Made by a program: the position numbers and the translations under genes. From assembly GCF_016894445.1 (NCBI RefSeq), contig NZ_CP056775.1, positions 2,978,001 through 3,042,000 on the forward strand: a stretch of 64,000 bases of DNA, written 5' to 3'. Source of the DNA: Dyadobacter sandarakinus. Its GTDB lineage: Bacteria > Bacteroidota > Bacteroidia > Cytophagales > Spirosomataceae. This document shows, in pieces, positions 26,796 through 37,146 of the stretch. Below the pieces are notes generated by a model. It made no database searches. It was not told the origin of the DNA and saw nothing but the letters and a program-made list of their open reading frames with translations. Position 1 is the stretch's first letter; each line of letters begins with the position of its first letter.

Positions 26796-28637
26796 ATGCC
26801 TACAATTGATGAATTGAACATTAAGCTCCTTTCCGAGCTTAGAGAAATAGCAGGTAGTCTTGGGATACCCGATCACAATAAACTCCCAAAAAAAGAATTG
26901 ATTAACAGGATTTTAACGCAACAGGAAGCACCTGCTGCTGCCAATTCGGCACCAGTTGCTACTGATGATGAAGATACTGGGTTAGCAGGCACAGACGAGC
27001 CTAAAAAGAAAAGGGCACGGCGACCTGTAGAACCTACACCGGTTGCTGTAAAGCAAAATAACCTGCGTCAGGGTAAAAACAGGAAAGAAAACCAGGGAAA
27101 TCTGCCCTCGCTTTTTGAGCCGATCGTGGCAGAAGACAGAGCTCCTTCCCACGATGCACATACTTCTGCGGAAAGTAAAGCAGAAAACGGTACTGAACGC
27201 CCTGCTCCTGTACGCGAACGCAGTCCAAACCTCGACTTCCCGGCGGATGTTGATTCGGACAACGATACGCTGAATGATCTTGGAGCTGCCCCTGCACCAG
27301 CACAGGCGGAACCCGAAGCTTCACAGGCACCGGAAGTGTCACCGGAAAAAACAGCTGAGCGAACATCCGAAAATGCTCCGGCAGGACGGGATGACCGCAA
27401 TGCACGTCAGAATAATAATAACCCGAATAATCAGGAAGGAGCCGATCGTCAGCAGAACATTCAGCGCGAAGATCCTTCTTCTAAAATTAAACGCAACTAT
27501 AACAATTACGTCCGCGAATTTGATGGTCTGATCGTCAATGAAGGGGTACTTGAAATCATGCAGGACGGTGGCTACGGCTTCCTGCGCTCTGCGGATTACA
27601 ATTACCTGGCCAGCCCGGATGATATTTATGTATCACCTTCACAGATCAAGCTTTTCGGTCTGAAAACAGGTGATACCGTGAAAGGACAGATCCGTCCGCC
27701 CAAAGAAGGCGAAAAATACTTTGCCCTCCTGCGCGTGGAAACGGTAAATGGTAAAACCACCGAAGAAATCAGGGACCGTATTCCTTTTGAATACCTGACC
27801 CCTCTCTTCCCGGAAGAATGCCTTCGCCTGAGCTCACGTCCGGAGCAATATTCGACACGTATCCTGGATCTGTTTGCACCCATTGGGAAAGGTCAGCGTG
27901 GAATGATCGTTGCCCAGCCAAAAACAGGTAAAACGGTTCTTTTAAAGGAAATTGCAAATGCAATTACCCGCAACCACCCGGAAGTATTCCTTTTGATCCT
28001 GCTGATCGACGAACGTCCGGAAGAGGTAACGGATATGCAGCGGAGCGTACGTGCAGAAGTTATTGCATCGACCTTTGATGAGCAAGCCGACCGTCACGTG
28101 AAAGTGGCGAGCATTGTTTTGGAGAAAGCAAAAAGAATGGTGGAATGCGGTCATGATGTAGTGATCCTACTCGATTCTATCACCCGTCTGGCAAGGGCGT
28201 ATAATACAGTAGTACCTTCGTCCGGAAAAATACTTTCAGGTGGTGTGGATGCCAATGCATTGCACAAGCCGAAAAGATTCTTCGGAGCGGCGCGGAATGT
28301 TGAGAATGGCGGCTCGCTGACGATTATTGCCACAGCCCTGATTGATACAGGTTCCAAAATGGATGAGGTAATCTTTGAAGAATTCAAAGGTACCGGTAAC
28401 ATGGAACTGCAGTTGGATCGGAAGTTGTCCAACAAGCGCGTATTCCCTGCAATTGATGTGATGGCGTCCGGTACACGTCGTGAAGATCTCCTGCTGGATA
28501 AAGAAACACTGAAAAAAGTGTGGATCCTGCGCAAGCACATGTCCGATATGAATGCAATGGAGTCTATGGACTTCCTGCTCGAACATATGAAAGGGACGCG
28601 GAACAATGAAGAGTTCCTCATCTCCATGAACCGGTAA
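26796..28637 (+). CDS. rho: Transcription termination factor Rho
   Basis: This is a 613-residue RNA-dependent ATPase. Domains in order: a Rho_N helical domain (residues 1 to 42), a long low-complexity acidic and Asn/Pro-rich insert (about 45 to 235), the RNA-binding cold-shock-like domain (about 245 to 325, [20 protein letters not shown]) and the ATPase core with Walker [21 protein letters not shown] and Walker [17 protein letters not shown]. The insert is absent from E. coli Rho (419 residues) but is usual in Bacteroidota. Confidence 0.95.
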   Translation: MPTIDELNIKLLSELREIAGSLGIPDHNKLPKKELINRILTQQEAPAAANSAPVATDDEDTGLAGTDEPKKKRARRPVEPTPVAVKQNNLRQGKNRKENQGNLPSLFEPIVAEDRAPSHDAHTSAESKAENGTERPAPVRERSPNLDFPADVDSDNDTLNDLGAAPAPAQAEPEASQAPEVSPEKTAERTSENAPAGRDDRNARQNNNNPNNQEGADRQQNIQREDPSSKIKRNYNNYVREFDGLIVNEGVLEIMQDGGYGFLRSADYNYLASPDDIYVSPSQIKLFGLKTGDTVKGQIRPPKEGEKYFALLRVETVNGKTTEEIRDRIPFEYLTPLFPEECLRLSSRPEQYSTRILDLFAPIGKGQRGMIVAQPKTGKTVLLKEIANAITRNHPEVFLLILLIDERPEEVTDMQRSVRAEVIASTFDEQADRHVKVASIVLEKAKRMVECGHDVVILLDSITRLARAYNTVVPSSGKILSGGVDANALHKPKRFFGAARNVENGGSLTIIATALIDTGSKMDEVIFEEFKGTGNMELQLDRKLSNKRVFPAIDVMASGTRREDLLLDKETLKKVWILRKHMSDMNAMESMDFLLEHMKGTRNNEEFLISMNR

Positions 28638-28670
28638 AAAAGAGCCTGAGTAGTTTACTCGGGCTCTTTT
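28636..28670 (+). terminator. Intrinsic terminator after rho
   Basis: AAGAGCCTGAGTA pairs with TACTCGGGCTCTT around a short loop, with T residues at the end. It starts at the rho stop codon. Confidence 0.8.
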
Positions 28671-28745
28671 CTTATACACACAGCTTCGAATAGCCATTTC
28701 CAACTAATCAGCAGGCTTTATTTAGAAAAAACTTTATCACACTAC

Positions 28746-29270
28746 ATGTACAGAACCCGGGTTTTATGGTGGATTCTCCTCATTTTCTGGATGTCCGGAT
28801 CCCTTTACTGGCATGTATTTAAAATAGAGCACTTCTATTTTAATGCCGAGGCACAGCAAACGTCCACTGACTCCACGCCGGTTTATAACAATCTCAGCAT
28901 TAACGGAGAAAATGGTTTTAAGCTGGTTTCAAGAGGAGAAATCAGCTTTGCAAAGTCAGATGATTCCGCAAACTTCGCACCCGTCGTCAAAGAGCTTGAC
29001 TCTCTGGCCATTTACCTGGCTGTGAATCCTTCCAGCCTGGTGACTATTACCGGCTCTTTTCACCCCGACGAAATTAATCCTACCTTGTTCAGAAATCTTG
29101 GACTGGCGCGGGCGGTAAGTGTAAGAAGATTTTTTCTGCGGCGACGCCTTCCCGACTCTATATTCACATTGCGAAGCCGCCTGATACCCGAGCCTGCCAA
29201 CAAGCTGGACTCCATTCATGGCGGCATTGAAATACAAGTAGCTGATACAACATCCAGTAACACACCCTGA
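28746..29270 (+). CDS. OmpA-like domain protein with one N-terminal membrane helix
   Basis: This is a 174-residue protein with a membrane anchor (residues 6 to 24) and a C-terminal OmpA-like peptidoglycan-binding fold (about 70 to 165). The fold shows VNPSSLVTITGSFHPDE and the helix LGLARAVSVRRFFLRRRLPD, where OmpA family proteins have an R-A-x-x-V helix. It probably contacts the cell wall. It is the first gene of a trio with a small membrane protein and a helix-hairpin-helix protein. Confidence 0.6.
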   Translation: MYRTRVLWWILLIFWMSGSLYWHVFKIEHFYFNAEAQQTSTDSTPVYNNLSINGENGFKLVSRGEISFAKSDDSANFAPVVKELDSLAIYLAVNPSSLVTITGSFHPDEINPTLFRNLGLARAVSVRRFFLRRRLPDSIFTLRSRLIPEPANKLDSIHGGIEIQVADTTSSNTP

Positions 29271-29279
29271 TTTCGTCCC

Positions 29280-29462
29280 ATGTCAGACGCCGACCTTACA
29301 AATCCAACTACCCTACTGACTTACCTGATCATGCTGGCTATTTCCGGTTTGCTGGGTTTCCTGGTCCGGTATAGTACAGAGAGTAAAAGATTGACAGAGC
29401 TGAAACAAAGGCTTGTTCGCATCAATAATGAACTGAACAAATACGCAGCGCGGGAAAAATGA
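29280..29462 (+). CDS. Small membrane protein (60 residues)
   Basis: The protein has one membrane helix (about residues 11 to 31) and a basic, helical C-terminal half. It starts 10 bp after the OmpA-like gene and overlaps the next gene by 4 bp (ATGA). The conserved trio suggests a shared cell-envelope function, which is not known. Confidence 0.6.
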   Translation: MSDADLTNPTTLLTYLIMLAISGLLGFLVRYSTESKRLTELKQRLVRINNELNKYAAREK

Positions 29463-29971
29463 CGTACGCAATGCTTACCCACACGCAGGAGGTCGCAATT
29501 TCTACCGGCGTTTTATTGGTCTTGCTTTGTGCAGCTGCATTTGTCGGCTGGATCATGGGAGGCAAGACCGCTGACCAAAAAGTGAACGAGCTCAGTGAAC
29601 TGGTTGAAGTCAAAAAAGCAGCACTGGAAGAGGCCAGGTTAGCTAAAAAGCCAAAAAACGAAGCGATTGTAGCCACTCACGCTTCAAAAGTGGTGTACCC
29701 GGCGGCACCTGAGCCGCATGCACCCGACGACCTGACCATCATTGATGGGATCGGGCCCCGTACGGCCGAACTGCTGAACAAGGAAGGTATACAAACTTTT
29801 GAGCAACTGGCAGAGGCTTCCATTCTGCGGATTGCACGCATCCTGAAAAATGCCGGCCCGAGGTTCCAGGTTCAGGATCCGACGCTCTGGCCCAAACAGG
29901 CCAAGCTTGCGCACGAGAAAAAATGGGAAGAACTGGAAAAGCTGAAAACGCTTCTGATTTCAGGAAAATAG
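29459..29971 (+). CDS. Helix-hairpin-helix domain protein with membrane anchor
   Basis: This 170-residue protein has an N-terminal membrane helix (residues 11 to 33), a charged coiled linker and a C-terminal helix-hairpin-helix domain (DDLTIIDGIGPRTAELLNKE, then GIQTFEQLAEA). This domain resembles the DUF4332 or flap-endonuclease-like region and may bind nucleic acid or protein. No nuclease residues are evident. It overlaps the previous gene. Confidence 0.7.
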   Translation: MTYAMLTHTQEVAISTGVLLVLLCAAAFVGWIMGGKTADQKVNELSELVEVKKAALEEARLAKKPKNEAIVATHASKVVYPAAPEPHAPDDLTIIDGIGPRTAELLNKEGIQTFEQLAEASILRIARILKNAGPRFQVQDPTLWPKQAKLAHEKKWEELEKLKTLLISGK

Positions 29972-29976
29972 ATTTA

Positions 29977-30015
29977 CAAAAAAATCCCGCGCTTCTTTCG
30001 AAGGCGGGATTTTTC
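29977..30015. terminator. Bidirectional terminator between convergent genes
   Basis: AAAAATCCCGC pairs with GCGGGATTTTT, with an inner CTTC-GAAG extension. T-runs are present on both strands, serving the helix-hairpin-helix gene and htpG. Confidence 0.85.
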
Positions 30016-30030
30016 ATAAAATAAAAAGAA

Positions 30031-31869
30031 TTACAAAGTCGCTACGGTTCTTTGGATAAACTGTGTCAGGTCTTTGCCGGATAGCAGACCCTGCGAAAGC
30101 AATGCAAGGTCATATACCTGCTTGGCAAGTGCCTTCTGCTCGTCTTCACTTTCCGTGGTGGAAATACGTCCGATCAGCGGGTGATTTGCATTCAGCGATA
30201 CTGTGTACATCAGCGGCATTTCGCCGAACATTGAGCGCTGCCCCGAGCTCGCCTGCATATCCGTCATGCGGCGCATAAATTCCGGGAATGTGATGACCAC
30301 GGGAAGTTCATCCACCGGCATCGCTTCCACCACGATATGCGCGGTTTTGTTCTCTCCTACTTCCTCAAAAACCTTCTTCACTTTTTCCTGATCATCGGCA
30401 GAAAGAATGCTTTCAAGCGCTACATCCTTTTCAATCAGCTTGTCCAGTGTATCAGCATCCACCCGCTTGATGCTTACTTTTTCAAGCTTTTGCTCCAATG
30501 CGTTGATAAAGTGTGAATCAATGACAGTGCCAAGTTCAAGCACGTCGTAGCTGCGCTTTTTGGCAGATTGTACAAAAGCATCCTGCTTTTTCAGGTCTGT
30601 GGTATACAGCCAGATCTGCGTTTCGTTTTTGTCGGTCTGGTTATCTTTTACCTGCTCACGGTATTCATTGAAAGTAAAATACTTGCCCTCCGTATTTTTC
30701 AGCAGACAAAAATCCTTGGCTTTATCATAAAATTTCTCATCGCTGATAATGCCGTATTTGACAAACAAACCAATGTCATCAAACTTCTTCTCAAAGCCTT
30801 CACGGTCGTTGCGGAAGATTTCAAGCAATTTGTCGGCAACTTTACGGGTAATATACCCATTGATTTTTTTGACATTTCCATCTGCCTGCAGGTAGCTTCT
30901 TGATACGTTCAGCGGAATATCCGGAGAGTCGATCACCCCGTGCAGCAGTTGCAGGAAGTCAGGTACGATATCCTTTACTTCATCTGTAATAAACACCTGC
31001 CGGCTGTACAGCTGGATTTTCTCACGTTGTCCCTGAAAGTCGTTGCGCAGTTTTGGGAAATACAATACGCCCGTCAGGTTAAACGGATAATCCACGTTCA
31101 GGTGGATCCAGAAAAGCGGGTCTTCGCTGAAAGGATAAAGCTCTTTGTAAAAACCCAGATAATCCTCATCGCTCAGCTCCGATGGATTTTTGGTCCAGAT
31201 CGGGCTGGGATTATTTATAATTTTTTCCTCAAACTCAATTTCAATGGGCAGGAACTTGCCATATTTTTCAAGAATACCCCGGAGGCGGTGCTCGTCAAGG
31301 AATTCTTCGGAATCCGGCGCGATGTGCAGGATAATGTCCGATCCGCGGTCTTCGCGCTCGGCTGGCCCCAGTTCAAACTCGGTAGAACCATCGCATTTCC
31401 AGCGTACCGCTTCCGCACCTTCCTTGTACGATCTGGTGATGATCTCCACATCCTCAGCCACCATGTAGGCAGAGTAAAATCCCAGCCCGAAGTGACCGAT
31501 AATGCCTTTATCGCCTTTTCCGTCCTCACCTTTGTCTTTGTACTTTTCTACAAATTCGGTAGCGCCTGAGAACGCGATCTGGTTGATGTATTTTTTAATT
31601 TCGTCAGCCGTCATCCCGATACCCCGGTCACTGATCGTAATGGTTTTGGCTTCCTTGTCGAGCCCGACAGTTACTTTGAGCTCGCCCAGTTCACCATTGA
31701 ATTCTCCGTAAGAAGCGAGTTTTTTGATTTTCTGAGAGGCATCCACCGCATTGGATACCAGTTCTCTCAGGAAGATTTCGTGGTCCGAATACAGGAATTT
31801 CTTAATAATTGGAAAAATGTTCTCAGTGTGAATGCTGAGGTTTCCCTTTTCCTGAATTACTGATTCCAT
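30031..31869 (-). CDS. htpG: Molecular chaperone HtpG (Hsp90)
   Basis: This is a 612-residue Hsp90. The N-terminal ATPase domain shows FLRELVSNAVDASQKIKKLA, TITISDRGIGMTADEIKKYI and GHFGLGFYSAYMVAEDVEII. The middle domain and the C-terminal dimerisation part follow, and the protein has no MEEVD tail, as expected for a bacterial form. It is monocistronic with a shared terminator. Confidence 0.96.
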   Translation of the reverse strand: MESVIQEKGNLSIHTENIFPIIKKFLYSDHEIFLRELVSNAVDASQKIKKLASYGEFNGELGELKVTVGLDKEAKTITISDRGIGMTADEIKKYINQIAFSGATEFVEKYKDKGEDGKGDKGIIGHFGLGFYSAYMVAEDVEIITRSYKEGAEAVRWKCDGSTEFELGPAEREDRGSDIILHIAPDSEEFLDEHRLRGILEKYGKFLPIEIEFEEKIINNPSPIWTKNPSELSDEDYLGFYKELYPFSEDPLFWIHLNVDYPFNLTGVLYFPKLRNDFQGQREKIQLYSRQVFITDEVKDIVPDFLQLLHGVIDSPDIPLNVSRSYLQADGNVKKINGYITRKVADKLLEIFRNDREGFEKKFDDIGLFVKYGIISDEKFYDKAKDFCLLKNTEGKYFTFNEYREQVKDNQTDKNETQIWLYTTDLKKQDAFVQSAKKRSYDVLELGTVIDSHFINALEQKLEKVSIKRVDADTLDKLIEKDVALESILSADDQEKVKKVFEEVGENKTAHIVVEAMPVDELPVVITFPEFMRRMTDMQASSGQRSMFGEMPLMYTVSLNANHPLIGRISTTESEDEQKALAKQVYDLALLSQGLLSGKDLTQFIQRTVATL

Positions 31870-32108
31870 AGTAATTGTGTTTTGATTTATTTAAGTGCTG
31901 GAAAAATTACCTGTTTGCAATACGCGACATAAATATGCGTTCCAAATACAGCTTAAAAGCCTGGTTCTGCCACATTGTCAGAGCATCGTGCAGCATGCAC
32001 GGGATAATCAGTATTTTGGATTGTCAGTTGCTTTTTTGTTAATATTGCGAACCTCAACCAGGCAAAAACTAAAATTCAGTAGCGTTCGGAAGAACCCATT
32101 TCCATCCT

Positions 32109-32660
32109 ATGTATCGTATCAAAAAATTTGTTGCTGTTGCACTGCTTGCGGGCCTCGTATCAGCCTGCACTACCATCAACTCAGTTCCTCTTTCCAACTA
32201 CACCGTCTTTACGGAGGATCTCAGGCGCGATCTGGAGACAGCCGGCATTCCATTGGAGAAAGTACAGTTTTTCAATGACAAGGCAATCAATATCAAACGG
32301 GAAGTTACTAATCCTGACGACATTAAGGTGAACCCGGAAGGCCAGATTACCATGAGCAACGGCAAGAGCATTCAGACGATTAATGTGCTTCCGTTTACGC
32401 CTGGCGTTGCATTGGGGACAGATAATGGTGTGATCAACGTTTCGTGGGACGATACGCAGCAGGATACCAAAGGAATGAAATTCAACCTGAGCGGCCAAAA
32501 TTACTTTCTGGACGTACTTTCTAATAATAAATTCGAGTACAAAGGACGTACGTTCGACCTCCAAAGCGGAAATGGCGCTCGTCTTTTCGTGAAAAAAGAC
32601 CTTTTGAAACAGGTTAAAAATACCCGTGAAACACTGAAAGGCCGGAAAGTCGGACAATGA
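32109..32660 (+). CDS. Hypothetical lipoprotein
   Basis: This is a 183-residue lipoprotein (lipobox LLAGLVSACTTI, Cys about residue 20). The mature part is beta-rich and includes FTPGVALGTDNGVINVSWDD. I do not recognise the family. It stands alone between htpG (divergent) and the TonB-type receptor gene (convergent) and ends at a strong bidirectional hairpin. Confidence 0.55.
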   Translation: MYRIKKFVAVALLAGLVSACTTINSVPLSNYTVFTEDLRRDLETAGIPLEKVQFFNDKAINIKREVTNPDDIKVNPEGQITMSNGKSIQTINVLPFTPGVALGTDNGVINVSWDDTQQDTKGMKFNLSGQNYFLDVLSNNKFEYKGRTFDLQSGNGARLFVKKDLLKQVKNTRETLKGRKVGQ

Positions 32661-32674
32661 TCTTCTTTATATTT

Positions 32675-32712
32675 AAATGAAAAAAGCAGGCTTACGCCTG
32701 CTTTTTTCATTT
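32675..32712. terminator. Bidirectional terminator
   Basis: AAATGAAAAAAGCAGGC pairs with GCCTGCTTTTTTCATTT. The A/T-rich arms provide T-runs on both strands for the lipoprotein gene and the receptor gene. Confidence 0.85.
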
Positions 32713-32727
32713 TATATACTCCGGGGC

Positions 32728-35208
32728 TTACTTTCCGTCCCCGCCCATCACGTCGGTATTGTTGACGGACTTGGTCTTCTTTTTCGGCGCGTCAAAGCTC
32801 ATTTTCCCAATCGCATAATTGAAAGTGATCTTGAAGTTCCTGTTATAAAGCTGCGTACTTCCGGTTTGTGTAAACTGTGCGGAATTAAGGTTTGAGGTAA
32901 ACTTCACGCCTTTGGTCAGGAAGTTTTCAGCTCCGAATCCAATGCTTCCCTTTTTATTGGGCAGATCCTTTTTGAAACCTAGTGAATACATGTAAAAACC
33001 AGTACGCGTACCTTGCAGCTGGATTTCTTTGCCCCGGTAAAAACCGAAAGCCTGCAATCCCCAGCCATGCTGCAGCGAAATCTGCGACATCAGCCTTCCG
33101 CCGTAATTAAAGCCTGAGTTACTCATCATTTCCGAAGTACCCTCTGCATTTACAGCCTGTCCTTCCAGGTAGGTATGCAGGATATCCAGACTTCCGTTCA
33201 GCGTCCATTTGGGCGTCAGGTACACATTGGAAAAAATATTAAAACCATAAGCTTTCTGTGTACCGATATTCTCGAAAGTTGTCACAATGGCACCCTGCAG
33301 GGTATCTATCGCCATTCTCACCTGCGTGATAGAGTTATTGGTCTGCCTTGCAAATGCGGAAACGTTCAGGTAGGTTTTCTTGATATTGGTACTCAAAGCT
33401 AGCTCGAAATTGTCCGTAAGCTCGGGGCTCAATGCAGGGTTACCCGTAGAAATGCTCTGCGGGTTGGACAGGTTCACATTCGGGTTCAGCTGCTGAATAC
33501 CCGGACGCTGGATGCGGCGGTTGTAGGCTGCTTTCAAAGTTGTGCTTGATGAGAGGCTTTTGGAAACATTGATGCTCGGTACCAGATTCCCGTAATCAGG
33601 AATATTGATTTTCCCCTCGCTGCCCAGGTCGGCGCTGATGCCCGTATACTCATAGCGGGTACCTGCCTTGATCGTATATTTATTGGATGTGGTAAGGGTA
33701 TAGGAAGCATAGCCAGCTGCCACATTCTGGTTGTAGTTCAATGCGCCGGAAGGCTGGCGGGGATTAAACACAAATGCTCCGTCTTCTCCGGCCATCAGGT
33801 ACTGGAAATCGCTGTCGACAGTCCTGAAAATACCTTTTGCACCAAATTCAATCAGCTGGTTTTTGCCCAGTGGCGTCTGATAGTCTGTCTGAATCGTTAC
33901 TTCCTGGTTATGGTTCTTGTTTTCGTTTTTCAAACGGCTGCTGACCGATCCTGATTCATTGAGCAGGTCCGTATTGAAATTGTTGGTCAGGCCCGTACGG
34001 CTGTACAAGGTAGAAATGCTCCATTCCTGCTGCGGCTTGAACGTGCGGATATAGTCGATATTGAAATCAACCGTTCCCGACAGATCCTTGCGGTTCACTT
34101 TCCGGTCCGAGATTTCGGTCAATGCATTGTTTTCGTACTGTGAAATCGCAAGATTTTGTTTCTGGATAAAATTGCGTGTACCATAACGCAATCCGGCTGA
34201 TAGTGCCTGGTTTTTACCCAGATCATAATCCCAGCCCAGCGAGTATTGGCCGAAAAGCCCGCGATCCTTTGCATTGGACTGCTGGTGCGTCAAAAAAGCA
34301 TTGCTGCCTGAGTAGGTGGTCTGATCCAGTACCGACTCCGCCTTGTTGTAAAATGCACGTCCGAACCCACCCAGCGTAAATCCCATTTTACCCTTGCGGT
34401 AGCTTCCGTTCAGGCCCAGGTTCGTACCCCTGTTACCCACCCCTGAATCTATGTTCAAGGTAAGGCCCTGCAGGTTGTTCTTTTTTGTAATGATGTTGAT
34501 GATTCCGCCTGACCCTTCGGCGTCATACTTGGCCGAGGGCGACGTAATAACCTCCACGGACTTGATCATGTCCGCAGGAATCTGTTTCAGCGCATCGGCT
34601 ACATTGGCGGCAATGATCGTCGAAGGCTTGTTGTTGATGAGTACCCGGATGTTGGCACTGCCGCGCAGGGATACATTCCCGTCCAGGTCCACAGAAAGCA
34701 TGGGTACCTTGCGCAGCAGGTCGGAGGCATCACCCCCTTTGCTTGTAATATCTTTTTCAGCATTGAAAACCAGCCTGTCGACCTTTTCTTCTACCAACGA
34801 CCTTTCACCGGTGACAGTCACCTCCTGAAGGTTCTGAACACTGGATGCCAGCCCAATATTACCTAGTGCAACATCCTTGCCTTTTTCCACGTGGATACGG
34901 TCGATCACTTTGTCTTTATAACCAATGAACGAGATCAGAAGCTTGTAATCTCCGGGCGCAACCTTCACAATGCTGAACTTGCCTGTTTCATCAGCAGTGG
35001 TACCATCCACAGCCTGATTGTTGTCGAGCTTAAAAAGGGCAACACTGGCAAACTCGATCCCTTTAGCCGCGGTACTATCCAGCACCATACCTGAAATAGT
35101 TGAACTTCCTTTGGATGGATCTCCGGCGGGCGATTGTGCATGAGCGTCCGGGGCTGACATAAATGCAAGCAGAAAGTGGATAGCTGCGAGCAGAAAGCAT
35201 TTTTTCAT
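32728..35208 (-). CDS. TonB-dependent receptor-like outer-membrane protein
   Basis: This is an 826-residue protein with a signal peptide ending in DAHAQ, a CarboxypepD-regulatory-like domain (about 35 to 115, ISGMVLDSTAAKGIEFASVA), a TonB plug domain (about 135 to 225, SDLLRKVPMLSVDLDGNVSL and RGSANIRVLINNK) and a large C-terminal barrel. It belongs to the outer-membrane beta-barrel family of Bacteroidota in which the ligand is usually unknown. No SusD partner is adjacent, so a carbohydrate role is not indicated. Confidence 0.85.
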   Translation of the reverse strand: MKKCFLLAAIHFLLAFMSAPDAHAQSPAGDPSKGSSTISGMVLDSTAAKGIEFASVALFKLDNNQAVDGTTADETGKFSIVKVAPGDYKLLISFIGYKDKVIDRIHVEKGKDVALGNIGLASSVQNLQEVTVTGERSLVEEKVDRLVFNAEKDITSKGGDASDLLRKVPMLSVDLDGNVSLRGSANIRVLINNKPSTIIAANVADALKQIPADMIKSVEVITSPSAKYDAEGSGGIINIITKKNNLQGLTLNIDSGVGNRGTNLGLNGSYRKGKMGFTLGGFGRAFYNKAESVLDQTTYSGSNAFLTHQQSNAKDRGLFGQYSLGWDYDLGKNQALSAGLRYGTRNFIQKQNLAISQYENNALTEISDRKVNRKDLSGTVDFNIDYIRTFKPQQEWSISTLYSRTGLTNNFNTDLLNESGSVSSRLKNENKNHNQEVTIQTDYQTPLGKNQLIEFGAKGIFRTVDSDFQYLMAGEDGAFVFNPRQPSGALNYNQNVAAGYASYTLTTSNKYTIKAGTRYEYTGISADLGSEGKINIPDYGNLVPSINVSKSLSSSTTLKAAYNRRIQRPGIQQLNPNVNLSNPQSISTGNPALSPELTDNFELALSTNIKKTYLNVSAFARQTNNSITQVRMAIDTLQGAIVTTFENIGTQKAYGFNIFSNVYLTPKWTLNGSLDILHTYLEGQAVNAEGTSEMMSNSGFNYGGRLMSQISLQHGWGLQAFGFYRGKEIQLQGTRTGFYMYSLGFKKDLPNKKGSIGFGAENFLTKGVKFTSNLNSAQFTQTGSTQLYNRNFKITFNYAIGKMSFDAPKKKTKSVNNTDVMGGDGK

Positions 35209-35509
35209 GATAGAATAATTTGATAAGGCAGGGCGATGGTGGCGCCATCATTTTGTACAATTCGAATACAAAGGAAATTGAAGACTTCAATAACCGGCGG
35301 GATAATAGATCAGCGGCAGTTTTTTATCTGCGAACAGCCCGTTTCAGACGTGCAATCCTGTGGAATTTCACGACAGTTTTCAGGTGGTATGGTTTTGTTG
35401 GCCGCCAATGCAACCGTCCGCATTTTGTAAAGTAGCCGTTAAGTAGGTACTTTGAATGCCGGCCGGACAACCGGTTTCACTCCGCTTTTCCCCAAAAACG
35501 TTTCTTTAG

Positions 35510-36241
35510 ATGAATGATGTCGCCATTGATTTCAGTAAGGTCCACCAGATCCAGGTTTTCGGGATCACCATTATGGAGCCTTCTACTGTTATTTCGAGCC
35601 TGATGATGACGGTGATATGCCTTTATGCATTTTTTCACCTCAACCGCCTGGGCCGGGCTCACCGGATGTACAAGCAGATCCAGTATTTCTTCTTCTTTAT
35701 GGCTATTGCTACGGCCATCGGCGGTGTGCTGGGCCACGGATTTCTGTACCTGACAGGTCAGCGTGGTAAAATTCCGGGCTGGTTTGCAAGTATGATCGCA
35801 GTGGCACTTTTCGAAAGAGCCGCCATATGGCATATCAAACCATTGCTGCACAAGCGCGGAGGTTTGCTTCTGGGGTGGCTTAACTATGTGGAACTTGCTA
35901 CTTTTTTCATTCTGACCTTTGTTACCCTCAACTTCATCGTTGTCGAGATACATGCATTTTACGGACTGTTCCTGATGCTTACCCTGATTGAAGTTTATGT
36001 TTACAGAAAACGAAAAGATCCTGGCTCCGTCAACATATTCATTGCGACACTCTGGGGTGCCATCGCAGCCGGCCTGCACGCATTGAAGTTCAGTTTTGGA
36101 CCCTGGTTTAATTACAATGATATCAGCCACATTGCGATGGCTACGTCTATCTGGTACTACTACAAAGGGGCGAGAAACATGATCTATTACGGGGATGAAT
36201 TGATTGTACCCGAAAAGGTCGCTGCCGAAGATCGGGACTGA
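35510..36241 (+). CDS. DUF6962-like integral membrane protein
   Basis: This is a 243-residue protein with six to seven membrane helices (about 25 to 42, 57 to 77, 90 to 105, 122 to 140, 143 to 160, 172 to 190 and 200 to 215). Short His- and Tyr-containing turns (HGFLYLTGQRG, HALKFSFGPWFNYNDISHIA) are present. The family is found in Bacteroidota with no assigned function. The gene is single, divergent from the receptor gene and convergent with the peroxiredoxin gene. Confidence 0.6.
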   Translation: MNDVAIDFSKVHQIQVFGITIMEPSTVISSLMMTVICLYAFFHLNRLGRAHRMYKQIQYFFFFMAIATAIGGVLGHGFLYLTGQRGKIPGWFASMIAVALFERAAIWHIKPLLHKRGGLLLGWLNYVELATFFILTFVTLNFIVVEIHAFYGLFLMLTLIEVYVYRKRKDPGSVNIFIATLWGAIAAGLHALKFSFGPWFNYNDISHIAMATSIWYYYKGARNMIYYGDELIVPEKVAAEDRD

Positions 36242-36254
36242 AACCATACTGTAC

Positions 36255-36299
36255 GCCAACAAAAAAGAGGATGCTTGTGGCATCCTCTTTTTTGTTGGC
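36255..36299. terminator. Bidirectional terminator
   Basis: GCCAACAAAAAAGAGGATGC pairs with its near-perfect complement ending in TTTTTTGTTGGC. It separates the convergent DUF6962-like and peroxiredoxin genes. Confidence 0.85.
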
Positions 36300-36313
36300 C
36301 GGTCCAGTCCGGA

Positions 36314-36949
36314 TCATTTGTCAGGCTGGGGCGTGTAGCGCAAATAGGGTTTCACAATGTTCAGCCCTTTTGTAAACTTCTTCTCGGCATCCTCAGTACT
36401 CACCGCCGGTACCACGATTACATCTTCGCCATCGTGCCAGTCTGCCGGCGTAGCCACAGAGTATTTGGCAGTGAGCTGCAATGAATCAATCACCCGCAGA
36501 ATTTCATTGAAATTCCGGCCGGTGGAAGCCGGGTATGTAAGTGTCAGCTTAATTTTTTTATCCGGCCCGATTACAAACACCGACCGTACGGTCGATTTTT
36601 CACTTGCATTGGGGTGAATCATATCGTACAATTCCGCCACTTTGCGACCTTCGTCAGCAATGATCGGGAAATTGACTTCGGTATCATTGATTTCATTAAT
36701 ATCGGGTATCCAGCGGTTATGCGAATCAATGTCATCTACACTGACTGCCAGCACCTTTACACCACGCTTTTCAAATTCTCCCTTCAAAAGTGCCGTCTTA
36801 CCCAGCTCTGTCGTACAAACCGGTGTAAAATCAGCAGGGTGAGAGAACAGAAGACCCCAGCTGCCGCCGAGCCATTCATGAAATTTGATAGGCCCCTGAG
36901 TAGTATTCGCTTCAAAGTCCGGAGCAATATCTCCAAGTCTGAGTGACAT
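36314..36949 (-). CDS. 1-Cys peroxiredoxin (Prx6 type)
   Basis: This is a 211-residue peroxidase that reduces hydrogen peroxide and organic peroxides. The catalytic Cys is in SHPADFTPVCTTELGK (about residue 45), with the typical Arg in the IDSLQ-TAKYSVATPADW region and the C-terminal extension of the Prx6 subfamily. No second resolving Cys in the 2-Cys position is seen. It is cytoplasmic and stands alone. Confidence 0.9.
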   Translation of the reverse strand: MSLRLGDIAPDFEANTTQGPIKFHEWLGGSWGLLFSHPADFTPVCTTELGKTALLKGEFEKRGVKVLAVSVDDIDSHNRWIPDINEINDTEVNFPIIADEGRKVAELYDMIHPNASEKSTVRSVFVIGPDKKIKLTLTYPASTGRNFNEILRVIDSLQLTAKYSVATPADWHDGEDVIVVPAVSTEDAEKKFTKGLNIVKPYLRYTPQPDK

Positions 36950-37146
36950 AGTATTGAATGAATTAAGGTGGATTTTTTAATCTATTAATATACTAGACTA
37001 TAACACAAATGTAAAAATTTAGTTTCAAAATCGGATGCACCAGTGCATTAACCAGCAAGGTATTTCGGCCAAAAACAGCCATCTGACCTCGTCAGCCTGT
37101 GACAATATCTATTTTAACGCCATTTTAAGCCACGTTTAATTGCGTT

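Noticed and set aside
27034-27531. Long open frames opposite and out of frame with the rho insert
   Set aside because: The low-complexity insert produces open frames by composition; Rho is continuous here.
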